Shown: positions 16,856-24,763 of the stretch, one piece after another
Layout: each line of letters opens with the position of its first letter
Numbering within the stretch: the stretch's first letter is position 1
Assembly: GCA_028290305.1 (NCBI GenBank)
Contig: JAQGKC010000357.1
Coordinates: forward strand, 1 to 34,765
Source: Bradyrhizobium sp.
GTDB taxonomy: Bacteria > Pseudomonadota > Alphaproteobacteria > Rhizobiales > Xanthobacteraceae
Direction of reading: 5' to 3'
Length of the DNA stretch: 34,765 nucleotides
The notes under the pieces: generated by a model
What the model was told of the DNA's origin: nothing
What the model saw: only the letters and a program-made list of their open reading frames with translations
Databases searched by the model: none
Translations under genes and position numbers: made by a program

Positions 16856-17384
16856 GGCTCCGCTCCGAATCATCAGGGGTGATTCAATGCCACTTTATGC
16901 CGGAATGACCGTTAACGAGAGGCTCGTGATATCGGGCTGACGACGGGCCGGGATCGAGCGGTCTTGAAACGTGACCATGTCAGGATGATTGAAATTCTGA
17001 TCGCCGCCGAAACACCCATTCAAAATCACATCGTTACGGCGGGCCTGGTGCCGGGATGCAGCGACCAAAGCGCTGGCGAAATCACGACCGCAAAATCACG
17101 ACCGGTCGTCCGTTTATCTCTTCAGTTGCAGGGAAGAGCAAGCCATGTTCGCTCCCAAAATCGTATGGCGAAAGTCGCAAGTAATAGGTTTCCATCATAC
17201 AAAAATATCGTTGACGTAGTTTTAGTCGTAATGTAACCCGCTAAAGACGGAAACCTGTCGTCTTCCCAAAGGGCGACTGGTCGGCCAGCTCCGGTCACGG
17301 TGTTCGGGGCGATAGTCGGTTTTGGCGCGCTACCAGATGGCGCCTCGATCAATCACGCGCAGACGTGAAGGGGAGAAGCAGCGG
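16856..17384. other. 529-bp gap without a supported gene
   Basis: This stretch lies between the divergent secreted-protein gene and the TctC-like gene. An open frame at 16964-17236 has no signal peptide, domain, ribosome binding site or family resemblance and was not called. The gap is likely to contain the promoter of the rightward catabolic block; TTGACG at 17210-17215 is a possible -35 but lacks a good -10. The repeat/palindrome at 17079-17109 is listed separately. Confidence 0.5.
17079..17109. repeat. Tandem 12-bp repeat running into a perfect 12-bp palindrome
   Basis: AAATCACGACCG occurs at 17079-17090 and 17093-17104 (14-bp period). The second copy ends inside ACGACCGGTCGT (17098-17109), a perfect palindrome. 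The site is ~275 bp upstream of the TctC-like gene and ~240 bp upstream of the secreted-protein start on the other strand. It may be an operator or just a small local duplication. Confidence 0.45.
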
Positions 17385-18350
17385 ATGAGGAAGCTCAATT
17401 GGGTTGTGTTGTTTGCGTTGGCGCTATGCAGCTACGCCTCTTCATCCTACGCACTGGATTATCCGACAAAATTCGTTCGAATTATCGTGCCATACGCGCC
17501 GGGTGGGTCGGCCGAGGCCCAAGCGCGAGCGCTTGCGGAGGAGCTCAGTCGAATCTGGAAACAGCAGGTTATCGTCGAGGACAAGCCGGGCGCGGGAACG
17601 ACGCTTGGAGCCGCCTACGTCGCGAGCTCCGCGCCGGACGGTTACACGCTCTATCTCGCCGGAACGTCGCATACGGTTTCGCCGAGTCTGTACAGCAACC
17701 TTCGTTACGACGCGGTGACAAGCTTCGCCCCGATTTCGCGGGTTGCCACGTCGCCGTTCATCGTGCTTGTGAATCCCTCTCTCAAGGTCAATTCCGTGGC
17801 CGAGCTGCTCGCTCTAGCGCGCAGCCAGCCCGACAAGTTGAATTACGGCACGTCCGGAATTGGCGCGGGACCGCATCTTTCGGCTGAGATGTTCACGGCG
17901 GCCACCAAGATCCGGGTTCGCCATGTTCCGTTCAAAGGCTCTGCACCGGCCATGACGGCTTTGCTCGGTAGCTTCGTCGACTTTGCGTTTGGCGATGTCA
18001 GCGCGCTGCCATCGGTGAAAGCCGGTTCGCTCAAGGCGCTGGCCGTGACGAGCATAAACAGGTTTCCGGGCCTGCCGGACGTTCCAACCTTCGATGAAAC
18101 CGTCGCCCAAGGTTTTGATGTGACCAACTGGAGTTCGATCCTCGCGCCCGCCAATACGCCGCCGGAAATCGTCCAGTTTATCAATCAGTCGATCTCAAAG
18201 GCTTTAGCGAGCCCTGACTTGAAGCGATCTTTCGAGGCCCAGGGCTTCGAGCCGACGCCCTGCACGCCCGAGGAGCTGCGCGGCTTCATGGTTTCGGAAG
18301 TCAACAAATACAGGGATGTGCTCAAGAACGCCGGCATCGCGCAGCAGTAG
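17385..18350 (+). CDS. Tripartite tricarboxylate transporter (TctC/Bug) family periplasmic binding protein
   Basis: A 321-residue secreted protein. Its signal peptide is MRKLNWVVLFALALCSYASS with a likely SYA cleavage site. Family hallmarks follow: YPTKFVRIIVPYAPGGSAEAQARALA near the mature N-terminus, VEDKPGAGTTLGA, APDGYTLYL, LNYGTSGIGAGPHLSAEMF, and HVPFKGSAPAMTALL. Bug proteins bind carboxylates or related small molecules in the periplasm. The ATG at 17385 is set by GGGGAG (17370-17375), 9 nt upstream; 21 further in-frame residues upstream would spoil the signal peptide. No TctA or TctB membrane gene is in the window, so it must work with a remote permease or as a sensor. It leads the block with the GntR, FAH, HyuA/B and CMD genes. 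Confidence 0.88.
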   Translation: MRKLNWVVLFALALCSYASSSYALDYPTKFVRIIVPYAPGGSAEAQARALAEELSRIWKQQVIVEDKPGAGTTLGAAYVASSAPDGYTLYLAGTSHTVSPSLYSNLRYDAVTSFAPISRVATSPFIVLVNPSLKVNSVAELLALARSQPDKLNYGTSGIGAGPHLSAEMFTAATKIRVRHVPFKGSAPAMTALLGSFVDFAFGDVSALPSVKAGSLKALAVTSINRFPGLPDVPTFDETVAQGFDVTNWSSILAPANTPPEIVQFINQSISKALASPDLKRSFEAQGFEPTPCTPEELRGFMVSEVNKYRDVLKNAGIAQQ

Positions 18351-18485
18351 GACCTGCGGTATGTGGGACCAACGATGACGGTTCACGCGAGAACGATCTG
18401 ATGGCCGACCAGCTTCGAAGCGTCTTCATTCGCAACAACTAAGACGGACAAAACGGGCATCTGTCCGGGATTGAGGAGAAAGGAC

Positions 18486-19262
18486 ATGGACCAGACCGAT
18501 ACCGCGAGTGGTTCTACCGCTGCGCCGCTGCGCCGCCGTGTCGAGGACGCGCTGCGGCGCGCCATCATCTCCGGGCAATTTGCTCCCGGCGATCGGCTGC
18601 GTGAACGCGATCTGATCGAACTGTTGAAAGTGAGCAGGACATCCCTGCGCGAAGCGCTTCGACAAATCGAGGCCGAGGGTCTGGTTGCCCTGGAGCCGAA
18701 CCGGGGTCCGGTGGTGACGACGGTTACCTACGAGGAAGTCGAGGAAATCTACGAAGTCAGAAGCGTGCTGGAAGCACAGGCCTGCAGCGGATTCGCCGAG
18801 CGCGGATCAAGCACGCAAATGAAAGAGATCAGAGAAATCTTCAAACAGATGACTGTGGCCGGAGAGGCGGATGACGTCTGGAAAACCCTCGAGCTGAAAA
18901 GCAAGCTCTACAACATCATCCTTGAAGGCTGCGGCAATCGCCTGATCGGCCAGCTGTTATCTCAACTGCACAACCGCGCGATGTTGCTACGGAGAACATC
19001 GCTGTCCGAGCCGACGCGATTGCAGGAGATGCTTCACGAAATATCGACGCTTCTCGATGCGTTTGCCGCACACGATTCGAAAGCCGCCTGGTCGATTTCC
19101 GTTCATCACATCAATCAAGCCAGGCGTGCGGCCCTCAAGGTGATGCGCCAAAATGAAATGAAGCTCGGACCATTGCGCCGCAGGCGGGCGTCGGAAGCAA
19201 AGGCCGCCGACCGGATAGAATCTCTCGCCCCCGGCAAGACCGTCGAGGACGCCGACACCTGA
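18486..19262 (+). CDS. GntR family regulator, FadR/FCD subfamily
   Basis: A 258-residue regulator. The N-terminal winged helix (~12-80) contains LRRAIISGQFAPGDRLRERDLIELL and VSRTSLREALRQIEAEGLV, the classic GntR recognition-helix pattern. The C-terminal FCD all-helical ligand domain (~90-225) includes EEIYEVRSVLEAQACSGFAER and a downstream HHINQARRAA. FCD proteins usually bind organic acids and repress catabolic genes. The ATG at 18486 is chosen because AGGAG (18474-18478) lies 7 nt upstream; the in-frame TTG at 18471 is not supported. It sits between the binding protein gene (135 bp upstream) and the FAH gene (60 bp downstream), so it probably controls this block. Confidence 0.9.
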   Translation: MDQTDTASGSTAAPLRRRVEDALRRAIISGQFAPGDRLRERDLIELLKVSRTSLREALRQIEAEGLVALEPNRGPVVTTVTYEEVEEIYEVRSVLEAQACSGFAERGSSTQMKEIREIFKQMTVAGEADDVWKTLELKSKLYNIILEGCGNRLIGQLLSQLHNRAMLLRRTSLSEPTRLQEMLHEISTLLDAFAAHDSKAAWSISVHHINQARRAALKVMRQNEMKLGPLRRRRASEAKAADRIESLAPGKTVEDADT

Positions 19263-19322
19263 ACTAAGCCCTCAAACCATCTTACACGTCGATCGCTCGA
19301 CGCAGCACAAGGAACCCGAGAA

Positions 19323-20198
19323 ATGAAGCTTGTTTGTTACGATCACGGCGGCTCGATCCACTATGGAGCGGTAAAAAACGGCAAGGTCGTCGATCTTACT
19401 GCGCGTATCGGAGGCGCATGTCCGACGATCGTGGATTTCATTGCGGGCAATGCGCTGCCGATCGCCGAGTCGATTCTCGCAAACGAGAAGGGCGATCTCG
19501 ACTATGACGGCTTGACGCTGGTCCCCGTCGTTCCAAATCCGAGCCGGATCATCTGCGTCGGTCTGAACTATCACGACCATATCAGTGAGGCCAATCGGCA
19601 ACTGAACCGCACGGACAAGGGATTCGACCGTCCCATGATATTCGCGCGCTGGCCGGAATCACTCACGGCTCATGGACAGCCGATCTTTCGGCCCAAGGTC
19701 TCCACCCAGCTGGATTACGAGGCTGAATTGTTGGCCGTTATCGGCAAGGATACCGGGCGCTACGTGCCGGCCGACAAGGCGCTGCAATACGTTTTCGGTT
19801 ATTCGTGCCTCAACGAGGCCTGCCTGCGCGATTATCAAAAGCACAGCCGGCAAATCAATCCCGGCAAGAACTTTGAGAAGACCGGAGCGACCGGACCGTG
19901 GATCGTCACGGCTGATGAAATCAAGGATCCCGAAAATCTCGATATCGAGATGCGCCTGAACGGCAAGACCATGCAGAAGGCGAACACCAAAGACATGATC
20001 CATTCAGTGGCGCAGGTGATCGAATACGTCACGGAATGGATGCCGTTGCGTGCCGGCGATCTGATCGCGAGCGGCACCATGGGTGGGGTCGGTTTTGCGC
20101 GGGACCCGCAGGTCTTCATGAAGCCCGGGGACGTCGCCGAAGTCATCATCGAGGGTATCGGCACGCTGCGCAACGTGATCGAGGACGAGCGACTCTAG
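19323..20198 (+). CDS. Fumarylacetoacetate hydrolase (FAH) fold hydrolase/decarboxylase
   Basis: A 291-residue protein with the full FAH fold: an N-terminal cap, PSRIICVGLNYHDHISEA (73-90) with the catalytic-loop His84/His86, MIFARWPESL, DYEAELLAVIG (131-141) supplying metal ligands Glu133 and Glu135, and GASGT-like LIASGTMGGVGFARDP near the C-terminus. Family members cleave C-C bonds of acylpyruvates or decarboxylate or hydrate 2-oxo acids at a Mg/Mn site. The third ligand is normally Asp in NDxxxRD; here the segment is NEACLRD, so Glu165 replaces Asp. This is conservative but unusual. AAGGA upstream supports the start. The neighbouring HyuA/B and CMD genes suggest a late hydrolytic step in breakdown of a cyclic compound; the substrate is unknown. 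Confidence 0.88.
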   Translation: MKLVCYDHGGSIHYGAVKNGKVVDLTARIGGACPTIVDFIAGNALPIAESILANEKGDLDYDGLTLVPVVPNPSRIICVGLNYHDHISEANRQLNRTDKGFDRPMIFARWPESLTAHGQPIFRPKVSTQLDYEAELLAVIGKDTGRYVPADKALQYVFGYSCLNEACLRDYQKHSRQINPGKNFEKTGATGPWIVTADEIKDPENLDIEMRLNGKTMQKANTKDMIHSVAQVIEYVTEWMPLRAGDLIASGTMGGVGFARDPQVFMKPGDVAEVIIEGIGTLRNVIEDERL

Positions 20199-20305
20199 AT
20201 CGTATCGATCCCGCGTCTTGCAATCCGCGTTGGTGTTTTTCCGGCGGTTTTGCAGGACGCGGAGCTGATCGTTGCGGATGGTTTCATCAATAAGAGGACA
20301 AAGCA

Positions 20306-22435
20306 ATGTCACCCAAGGGCAGCGCAACGAGGACCGGCGATCAATCGATCTCCGTGGGCGTCGATGTCGGCGGCACGTTTACCGATTTGGTGGTTTACGA
20401 TGCCCGAACCAGCGAGGTCCGCACCGCGAAGGTGCTGACGACGCCGAGGGATATTCCAGCCGGCATATTCCAGTCGTTCGATCAGGTTTCGGCGAAGCTG
20501 TCCGAAGCCTCTTACGTGAAACACGGCACGACGACCGCCATCAACACGGCGCTCGAGCGGAGCGGTGCAAAGACCGCGCTGATCACCACCAAGGGATTCC
20601 GCGATGTCCTCGAACTAGGCCGTGGAAACCGGCCGGATTCCTTCAACCTCTTCTACAAGCGCATGCCTCCGCTAGTGCCTCGCGATCTTCGCTTCGAGAT
20701 CAGCGCGCGGATGGACGGGCAGGGCAACGAGATCGCGCCCGTGCTTTCCGAAGAGCTCGACGAAATCCTGCGGGCATTGGCGGAACAAGGCGTCGAAGCG
20801 GTGGCGGTTTGCCTGTTGCACGCTTATCGCAATCCTTTGCACGAGCGCGCCGTCGGGGATTATCTCCGCGCGCGAACGTCGAACTTCATTTCCCTCTCGC
20901 ACGATCTTTCGCGCGAGTGGCGCGAGCATGAACGAACCTCCACGGCCGTTGCAAATGCCTATGTCGGTCCGCGAATGGAGCGTTATCTGGATTCTCTGCA
21001 GGTCAGGCTTACCGAAGCCGGCCTCTCCGGGACGCTTCTTTTGATGGAGTCGAATGGCGGCGTGATGACCGGAGAACTGGCTGCGCAGCATCCGGTCTAT
21101 CTGCTCGAGTCGGGCCCAGTGGCCGGAGCTGTTGCCGCCGCGGCGCTCTCCCGCAAGCTTGGTTTTGAGAACGCGATTTCCTTCGACATGGGCGGTACGA
21201 CAGCCAAGTGCACGCTCATCAACAAGGGACGTATCGAGATTGCAGACATATATTATGTCGGCGGTTATGAGCAGGGCTATCCCGTGCAAGTGCCGGTGGT
21301 GGATATTATCGAAGTCGGCGCGGGCGGCGGCAGTGTCGCTTATCTCGATGCCGCGGGGTCCCTGAAGGTGGGCCCGCGCAGCGCCGGCGCCGAGCCCGGG
21401 CCGGTCTGCTACAGCCGGGGCGGTACCGAGCCTACGATCACCGATGCCAATGCCGCGCTTGGCCGCCTGGCGCCCAGCGGTCTGCTCGGCGGAGAAATGG
21501 CGCTGGATACCGAAGCAGCGAAACGCGCCATCCATGACAAGATCGCAGCACCCCTTGGCCTTTCGGGCGTTCAGATCGCCAGCGGAATCATCCGGCTTGC
21601 GGTGGTGACGATGTCCGCGGCGGTCAGGCGCATCAGCATTGAACGCGGTCATGATCCGCGCGATTTCGTTCTCATCGTCAGCGGCGGCGCCGGCCCGCTT
21701 CACGCCAGCGCAATTGCAAGAGAGCTGTCGATACCGACGGTTCTCGTGCCACCGCTGCCGGGCCACTTCTCCGCATGGGGTATGCTGCTGGCCGATATTC
21801 GGTTCGACAATGCCCAAACTTACATTGCCGACCTGGAAACGGCGGATGTTTCCGATCTCGAAGCCCAGTTTCAATCGATGGAACAGACCGCAAGACAGCG
21901 GCTGCGGGACGCCGCCCCTCGGCTTGAGACCGTCGAGATTTCCCGATTTATCGACGTTCGCTATGCCGGCCAGGAGCATACGGTGCGGGTGCCGGCGTCG
22001 CGCGAGTTTACATCCGAAGATGCGAAGGCCGCGTTGCGCGACACCTTCATGGAAATGTACGCCAAGCGCTATGGCCACGCCGATCCCCGCGGGAAACTCC
22101 AACTGGTGACATTGCGCGTCGTGCTCGACGGCTTGGTCGACAAACCGCGTCTTGAAAGCTTTCGGCCCAAGGCGACCGTGCCGGCAAAACCGGTGACAAC
22201 ACGGCAAGCCTTCTTCGACGAAACCGGCTGGGTTGATTGTCCGGTGTACCAGCGCGAAGCGCTGGCGGCGGGCCAGAAATTCTCAGGCCCGGCGATCGTC
22301 GTTGAAACCGGCTCGACCACGGTGGTGGCGCCGGGGGATCGCGGCGAGATCGACGATCTCGGAAATATCATCATTCATGTGGCGTCGAGGCATGTCGTCT
22401 CGGAGCGGCAGTCGGAGAAAGCGGAAGTGCTATGA
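20306..22435 (+). CDS. Hydantoinase/oxoprolinase family subunit A (HyuA-like)
   Basis: A 709-residue ATPase-fold subunit. The N-terminal domain has VGVDVGGTFTDLVVYD (17-32), the actin-like phosphate-binding motif of the family, and KHGTTTAINTALER. The main hydantoinase A domain (~200-500) includes ESGPVAGAVAAA, SFDMGGTTAKC (~292-302), and SGGAGPLHASAIARELSIPTVLVPP. A C-terminal domain follows (~510-700). With HyuB it forms ATP-dependent N-methylhydantoinase, 5-oxoprolinase, or acetone/acetophenone carboxylase type complexes; these cannot be told apart by eye. It overlaps hyuB by ATGA (22432-22435), so the subunits are translationally coupled. It starts 107 bp after the FAH gene. Confidence 0.92.
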   Translation: MSPKGSATRTGDQSISVGVDVGGTFTDLVVYDARTSEVRTAKVLTTPRDIPAGIFQSFDQVSAKLSEASYVKHGTTTAINTALERSGAKTALITTKGFRDVLELGRGNRPDSFNLFYKRMPPLVPRDLRFEISARMDGQGNEIAPVLSEELDEILRALAEQGVEAVAVCLLHAYRNPLHERAVGDYLRARTSNFISLSHDLSREWREHERTSTAVANAYVGPRMERYLDSLQVRLTEAGLSGTLLLMESNGGVMTGELAAQHPVYLLESGPVAGAVAAAALSRKLGFENAISFDMGGTTAKCTLINKGRIEIADIYYVGGYEQGYPVQVPVVDIIEVGAGGGSVAYLDAAGSLKVGPRSAGAEPGPVCYSRGGTEPTITDANAALGRLAPSGLLGGEMALDTEAAKRAIHDKIAAPLGLSGVQIASGIIRLAVVTMSAAVRRISIERGHDPRDFVLIVSGGAGPLHASAIARELSIPTVLVPPLPGHFSAWGMLLADIRFDNAQTYIADLETADVSDLEAQFQSMEQTARQRLRDAAPRLETVEISRFIDVRYAGQEHTVRVPASREFTSEDAKAALRDTFMEMYAKRYGHADPRGKLQLVTLRVVLDGLVDKPRLESFRPKATVPAKPVTTRQAFFDETGWVDCPVYQREALAAGQKFSGPAIVVETGSTTVVAPGDRGEIDDLGNIIIHVASRHVVSERQSEKAEVL

Positions 22436-24192
22436 ACAAGCAATCGAAACTGCGCACGGATCCGATCACATTCGAGGTCATCGACTTTCTTCTGCGCGCG
22501 ATCGCCAGCGAACTCGAAACCAATCTGACCCGTACGTCCTACAGCCTCATGATCTATGAGTATAAGGACTTCGCGGTCGGCATCGTTGCCGCGGACGGCC
22601 AATTGATTTGTCAGGGAACTGGCGGATTGCCAATTTTCCTCGCCGATATCGGGGCGCCGCTGAAATCCGTGCTCGAGGCGCATCCGATCGAGACGATCCG
22701 CCCGGGCGATGCGTTCGTCACCAACGATCCCGAAGCCAGCGGACAGCACCTCAACAACGTGACCATGTACACGCCGGTTTTCGGAGAAAACGACGAAGAC
22801 CTCATCGCGTTTATCACCGTGCGCGCGCACTGGACCGATATCGGAGGCGCAGTCTTCGGCTCAATGATGACCAGCAGCAGTACGGATATCTTTCAGGAAG
22901 GCGTCCAATTTCCGGCGCTCAAATTCTGCAACGCAGGCCGCGACGACGATCAGATTTTACGGTTGATCGCAAAGAACAGCCGCATTCCGGAAATCACGAT
23001 CGGCGATCTTCAGGCTCAGCTTGCGGCATGCAAGCTGGGTGAGCAGCGCCTCAAGGAGATGATGGCGCGCTACGGTTGGGATACCATCCGCGCCACCATC
23101 GATGAACGCTGGGTCCGATCCGAGCTGCTCGCGCGCAAGCGCATCGCGGAGGTGCCCGACGGAACTTACGAGGCGTCCTGCTGGCTCGACAATGATGGCA
23201 TCGAGTTTGATCGCCGGTTGCCGTTCAATTTCAAGGTGCACATCAAAGCCGATGAAGTCACGATCGACTTCACCGACATCGTGAACCAGGTCAAGGGACC
23301 GTACAATGCCGGCATGATCGGCGGCGGAATCACCGCGGCAAAAGTTGCGTACAAGTATGCGCTGATACCTGACCTGCATTCGGATGAGGGATGCTTTCGT
23401 CCGCTCAAGGTCATCCTGCCGCCCGGAAAGATCCTGAGTGCCGGCGAGGGAGCTCCTATGGCGCGCTTCAACGTGATCATGGCGACCGTCATTGACGGGC
23501 TGATCAAGGCGTTTGGCGAAGCGGTCCCGGCGAACGTCGCCGCCGCCCATCATGCGGCACAGAATTCGATCCAGTTCACGGGGCGGCGCGCGAACGGCAA
23601 GCTCTGGAATTACAACGATACGGCGCACGGAGGCTGGGGCGCCTCTCTTGGATCCGATGGCAGCGGACCTTTCAAGACGATGTCTCACGGGGACTGCAAG
23701 GACATTCCGGTCGAGATCGTTGAGGCGCTTTATCCGATCAGGGTCGATGAAGTATCGCTTCGGGAGGATTCGGGCGGGGCCGGGAAGCACCGTGGCGGCC
23801 TTGGAACGGTTCGGCGCTGCACCGTGCTAGACGATGCCAACCTGACGATTGCCTGGGAACGCACGACCTGTGCTCCCTGGGGTTTGTTCGGCGGCAAATC
23901 CGCCGAGGTGGGCTCGGTAACGGTCGTTCCGCCCGGCGCTCCTTCGAAGTCGATCACGAAGATCACGCAGATGCCCATCAAAAGCGGGACGCAGGTCACG
24001 TTCCTGACCGCAGGTGGCGGTGGCTGTGGCGATCCGCTCGAACGCCCGATCGAAGACGTCGTTCGTGACGTTGAGCTCGGTTATGTCAGCGGCGAGCGGG
24101 CCCGAGCGGACTACGGCGTATGTTTGGCGAGCAACGGAAAACTCGACGAACAGGCAACTGCGGAACACCGTCGATCTCGGCAGCCGTCATAA
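22432..24192 (+). CDS. Hydantoinase/oxoprolinase family subunit B (HyuB-like)
   Basis: A 586-residue subunit beginning DPITFEVIDFLLRAIASELE, the family's usual start. It contains RTSYSLMIYEYKDFAVGIV, VTNDPEASGQHLNNVTMYTP, VRAHWTDIGG, NQVKGPYNAGMIGGGIT, and the C-terminal SLREDSGGAGKHRGGLG signature. In this family the B subunit works with HyuA to open or carboxylate an amide or ketone substrate at the cost of ATP. The length matches typical HyuB (~520-600). The four-base overlap with hyuA indicates equimolar expression. No gamma subunit such as AcxC/ApcC was seen, which slightly favours a hydrolase over an acetone/acetophenone carboxylase, but this is weak. Confidence 0.92.
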   Translation: MNKQSKLRTDPITFEVIDFLLRAIASELETNLTRTSYSLMIYEYKDFAVGIVAADGQLICQGTGGLPIFLADIGAPLKSVLEAHPIETIRPGDAFVTNDPEASGQHLNNVTMYTPVFGENDEDLIAFITVRAHWTDIGGAVFGSMMTSSSTDIFQEGVQFPALKFCNAGRDDDQILRLIAKNSRIPEITIGDLQAQLAACKLGEQRLKEMMARYGWDTIRATIDERWVRSELLARKRIAEVPDGTYEASCWLDNDGIEFDRRLPFNFKVHIKADEVTIDFTDIVNQVKGPYNAGMIGGGITAAKVAYKYALIPDLHSDEGCFRPLKVILPPGKILSAGEGAPMARFNVIMATVIDGLIKAFGEAVPANVAAAHHAAQNSIQFTGRRANGKLWNYNDTAHGGWGASLGSDGSGPFKTMSHGDCKDIPVEIVEALYPIRVDEVSLREDSGGAGKHRGGLGTVRRCTVLDDANLTIAWERTTCAPWGLFGGKSAEVGSVTVVPPGAPSKSITKITQMPIKSGTQVTFLTAGGGGCGDPLERPIEDVVRDVELGYVSGERARADYGVCLASNGKLDEQATAEHRRSRQPS

Positions 24193-24284
24193 GCCGCGCA
24201 CATCTGAACAAGCTGCGCCACACGCGCGAAGCCGTGTGTGACGAGGGCTGACATCACACTCATCATTGGAATGGAGTTTTGGTC

Positions 24285-24680
24285 ATGACAAGCAAACGTC
24301 CCCGATCGGAAAAATTTGAAAAGGGCCTGAAGACGCGGACAGCGGTTCTCGGGGCTGAATATGTCGATCGTTCGCTGGCGAGCGCCGACGATTTCAGTTG
24401 GGCCATTCAACAGCTCAGCACGGAGTATTGCTGGGATGAGATCTGGAATCGACCGGGCCTTGACCGGCGTAGCCGCAGCATCCTGAATCTGGGAATGATC
24501 GCTGCACTCAATCGGCCGCATGAATTGAAACTTCATATCCGCGGGGCGATTCAGAACGGCATAACCAGGGATGAACTGAAGGAAATTTTGCTCCAGATCG
24601 CGTGCTATTGCGGTATCCCAGCCGGAATAGACAGTTTTCGTATTGCGCGCGAAGCCTTCAAGGAAATGGAGGCAGGTTGA
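24285..24680 (+). CDS. Carboxymuconolactone decarboxylase (CMD) family protein
   Basis: A 131-residue all-helical protein. WNRPGLDRRSRSILNLGMIAALNR (54-77), LKLHIRGAIQNGITRDELKEILLQIACYCGIPA (81-113) and a C-terminal FRIAREAF are the CMD core as found in PcaC. PcaC decarboxylates 4-carboxymuconolactone, but many homologues in unrelated catabolic clusters have other or unknown roles. It has a C-Y-C pair (107-109) rather than the AhpD CxxC. The ATG at 24285 is chosen because GGAG lies 8 nt upstream; a TTG at 24279 is less likely. It closes the rightward block and is convergent with metY (83 bp between the stops). Confidence 0.85.
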   Translation: MTSKRPRSEKFEKGLKTRTAVLGAEYVDRSLASADDFSWAIQQLSTEYCWDEIWNRPGLDRRSRSILNLGMIAALNRPHELKLHIRGAIQNGITRDELKEILLQIACYCGIPAGIDSFRIAREAFKEMEAG

Positions 24681-24763
24681 TTCCTGCGCTCCACCGTGCC
24701 GGATACCCGCGGTTTCGCGTATATCCGGCTTTCGAGGGGACGGCGCGGTGCAGTCGCGCGACC

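Noticed and set aside
16964..17236. 90-codon plus-strand open frame in the 529-bp gap
   Set aside because: No ribosome binding site, signal peptide, domain or family resemblance; it spans the tandem repeat and palindrome.
20672..22207. 511-residue minus-strand open frame opposite hyuA
   Set aside because: It is the complement of a well-supported gene in a high-GC genome, has no recognisable domain, and shows the Arg/His/Gly-rich composition of antisense shadows.
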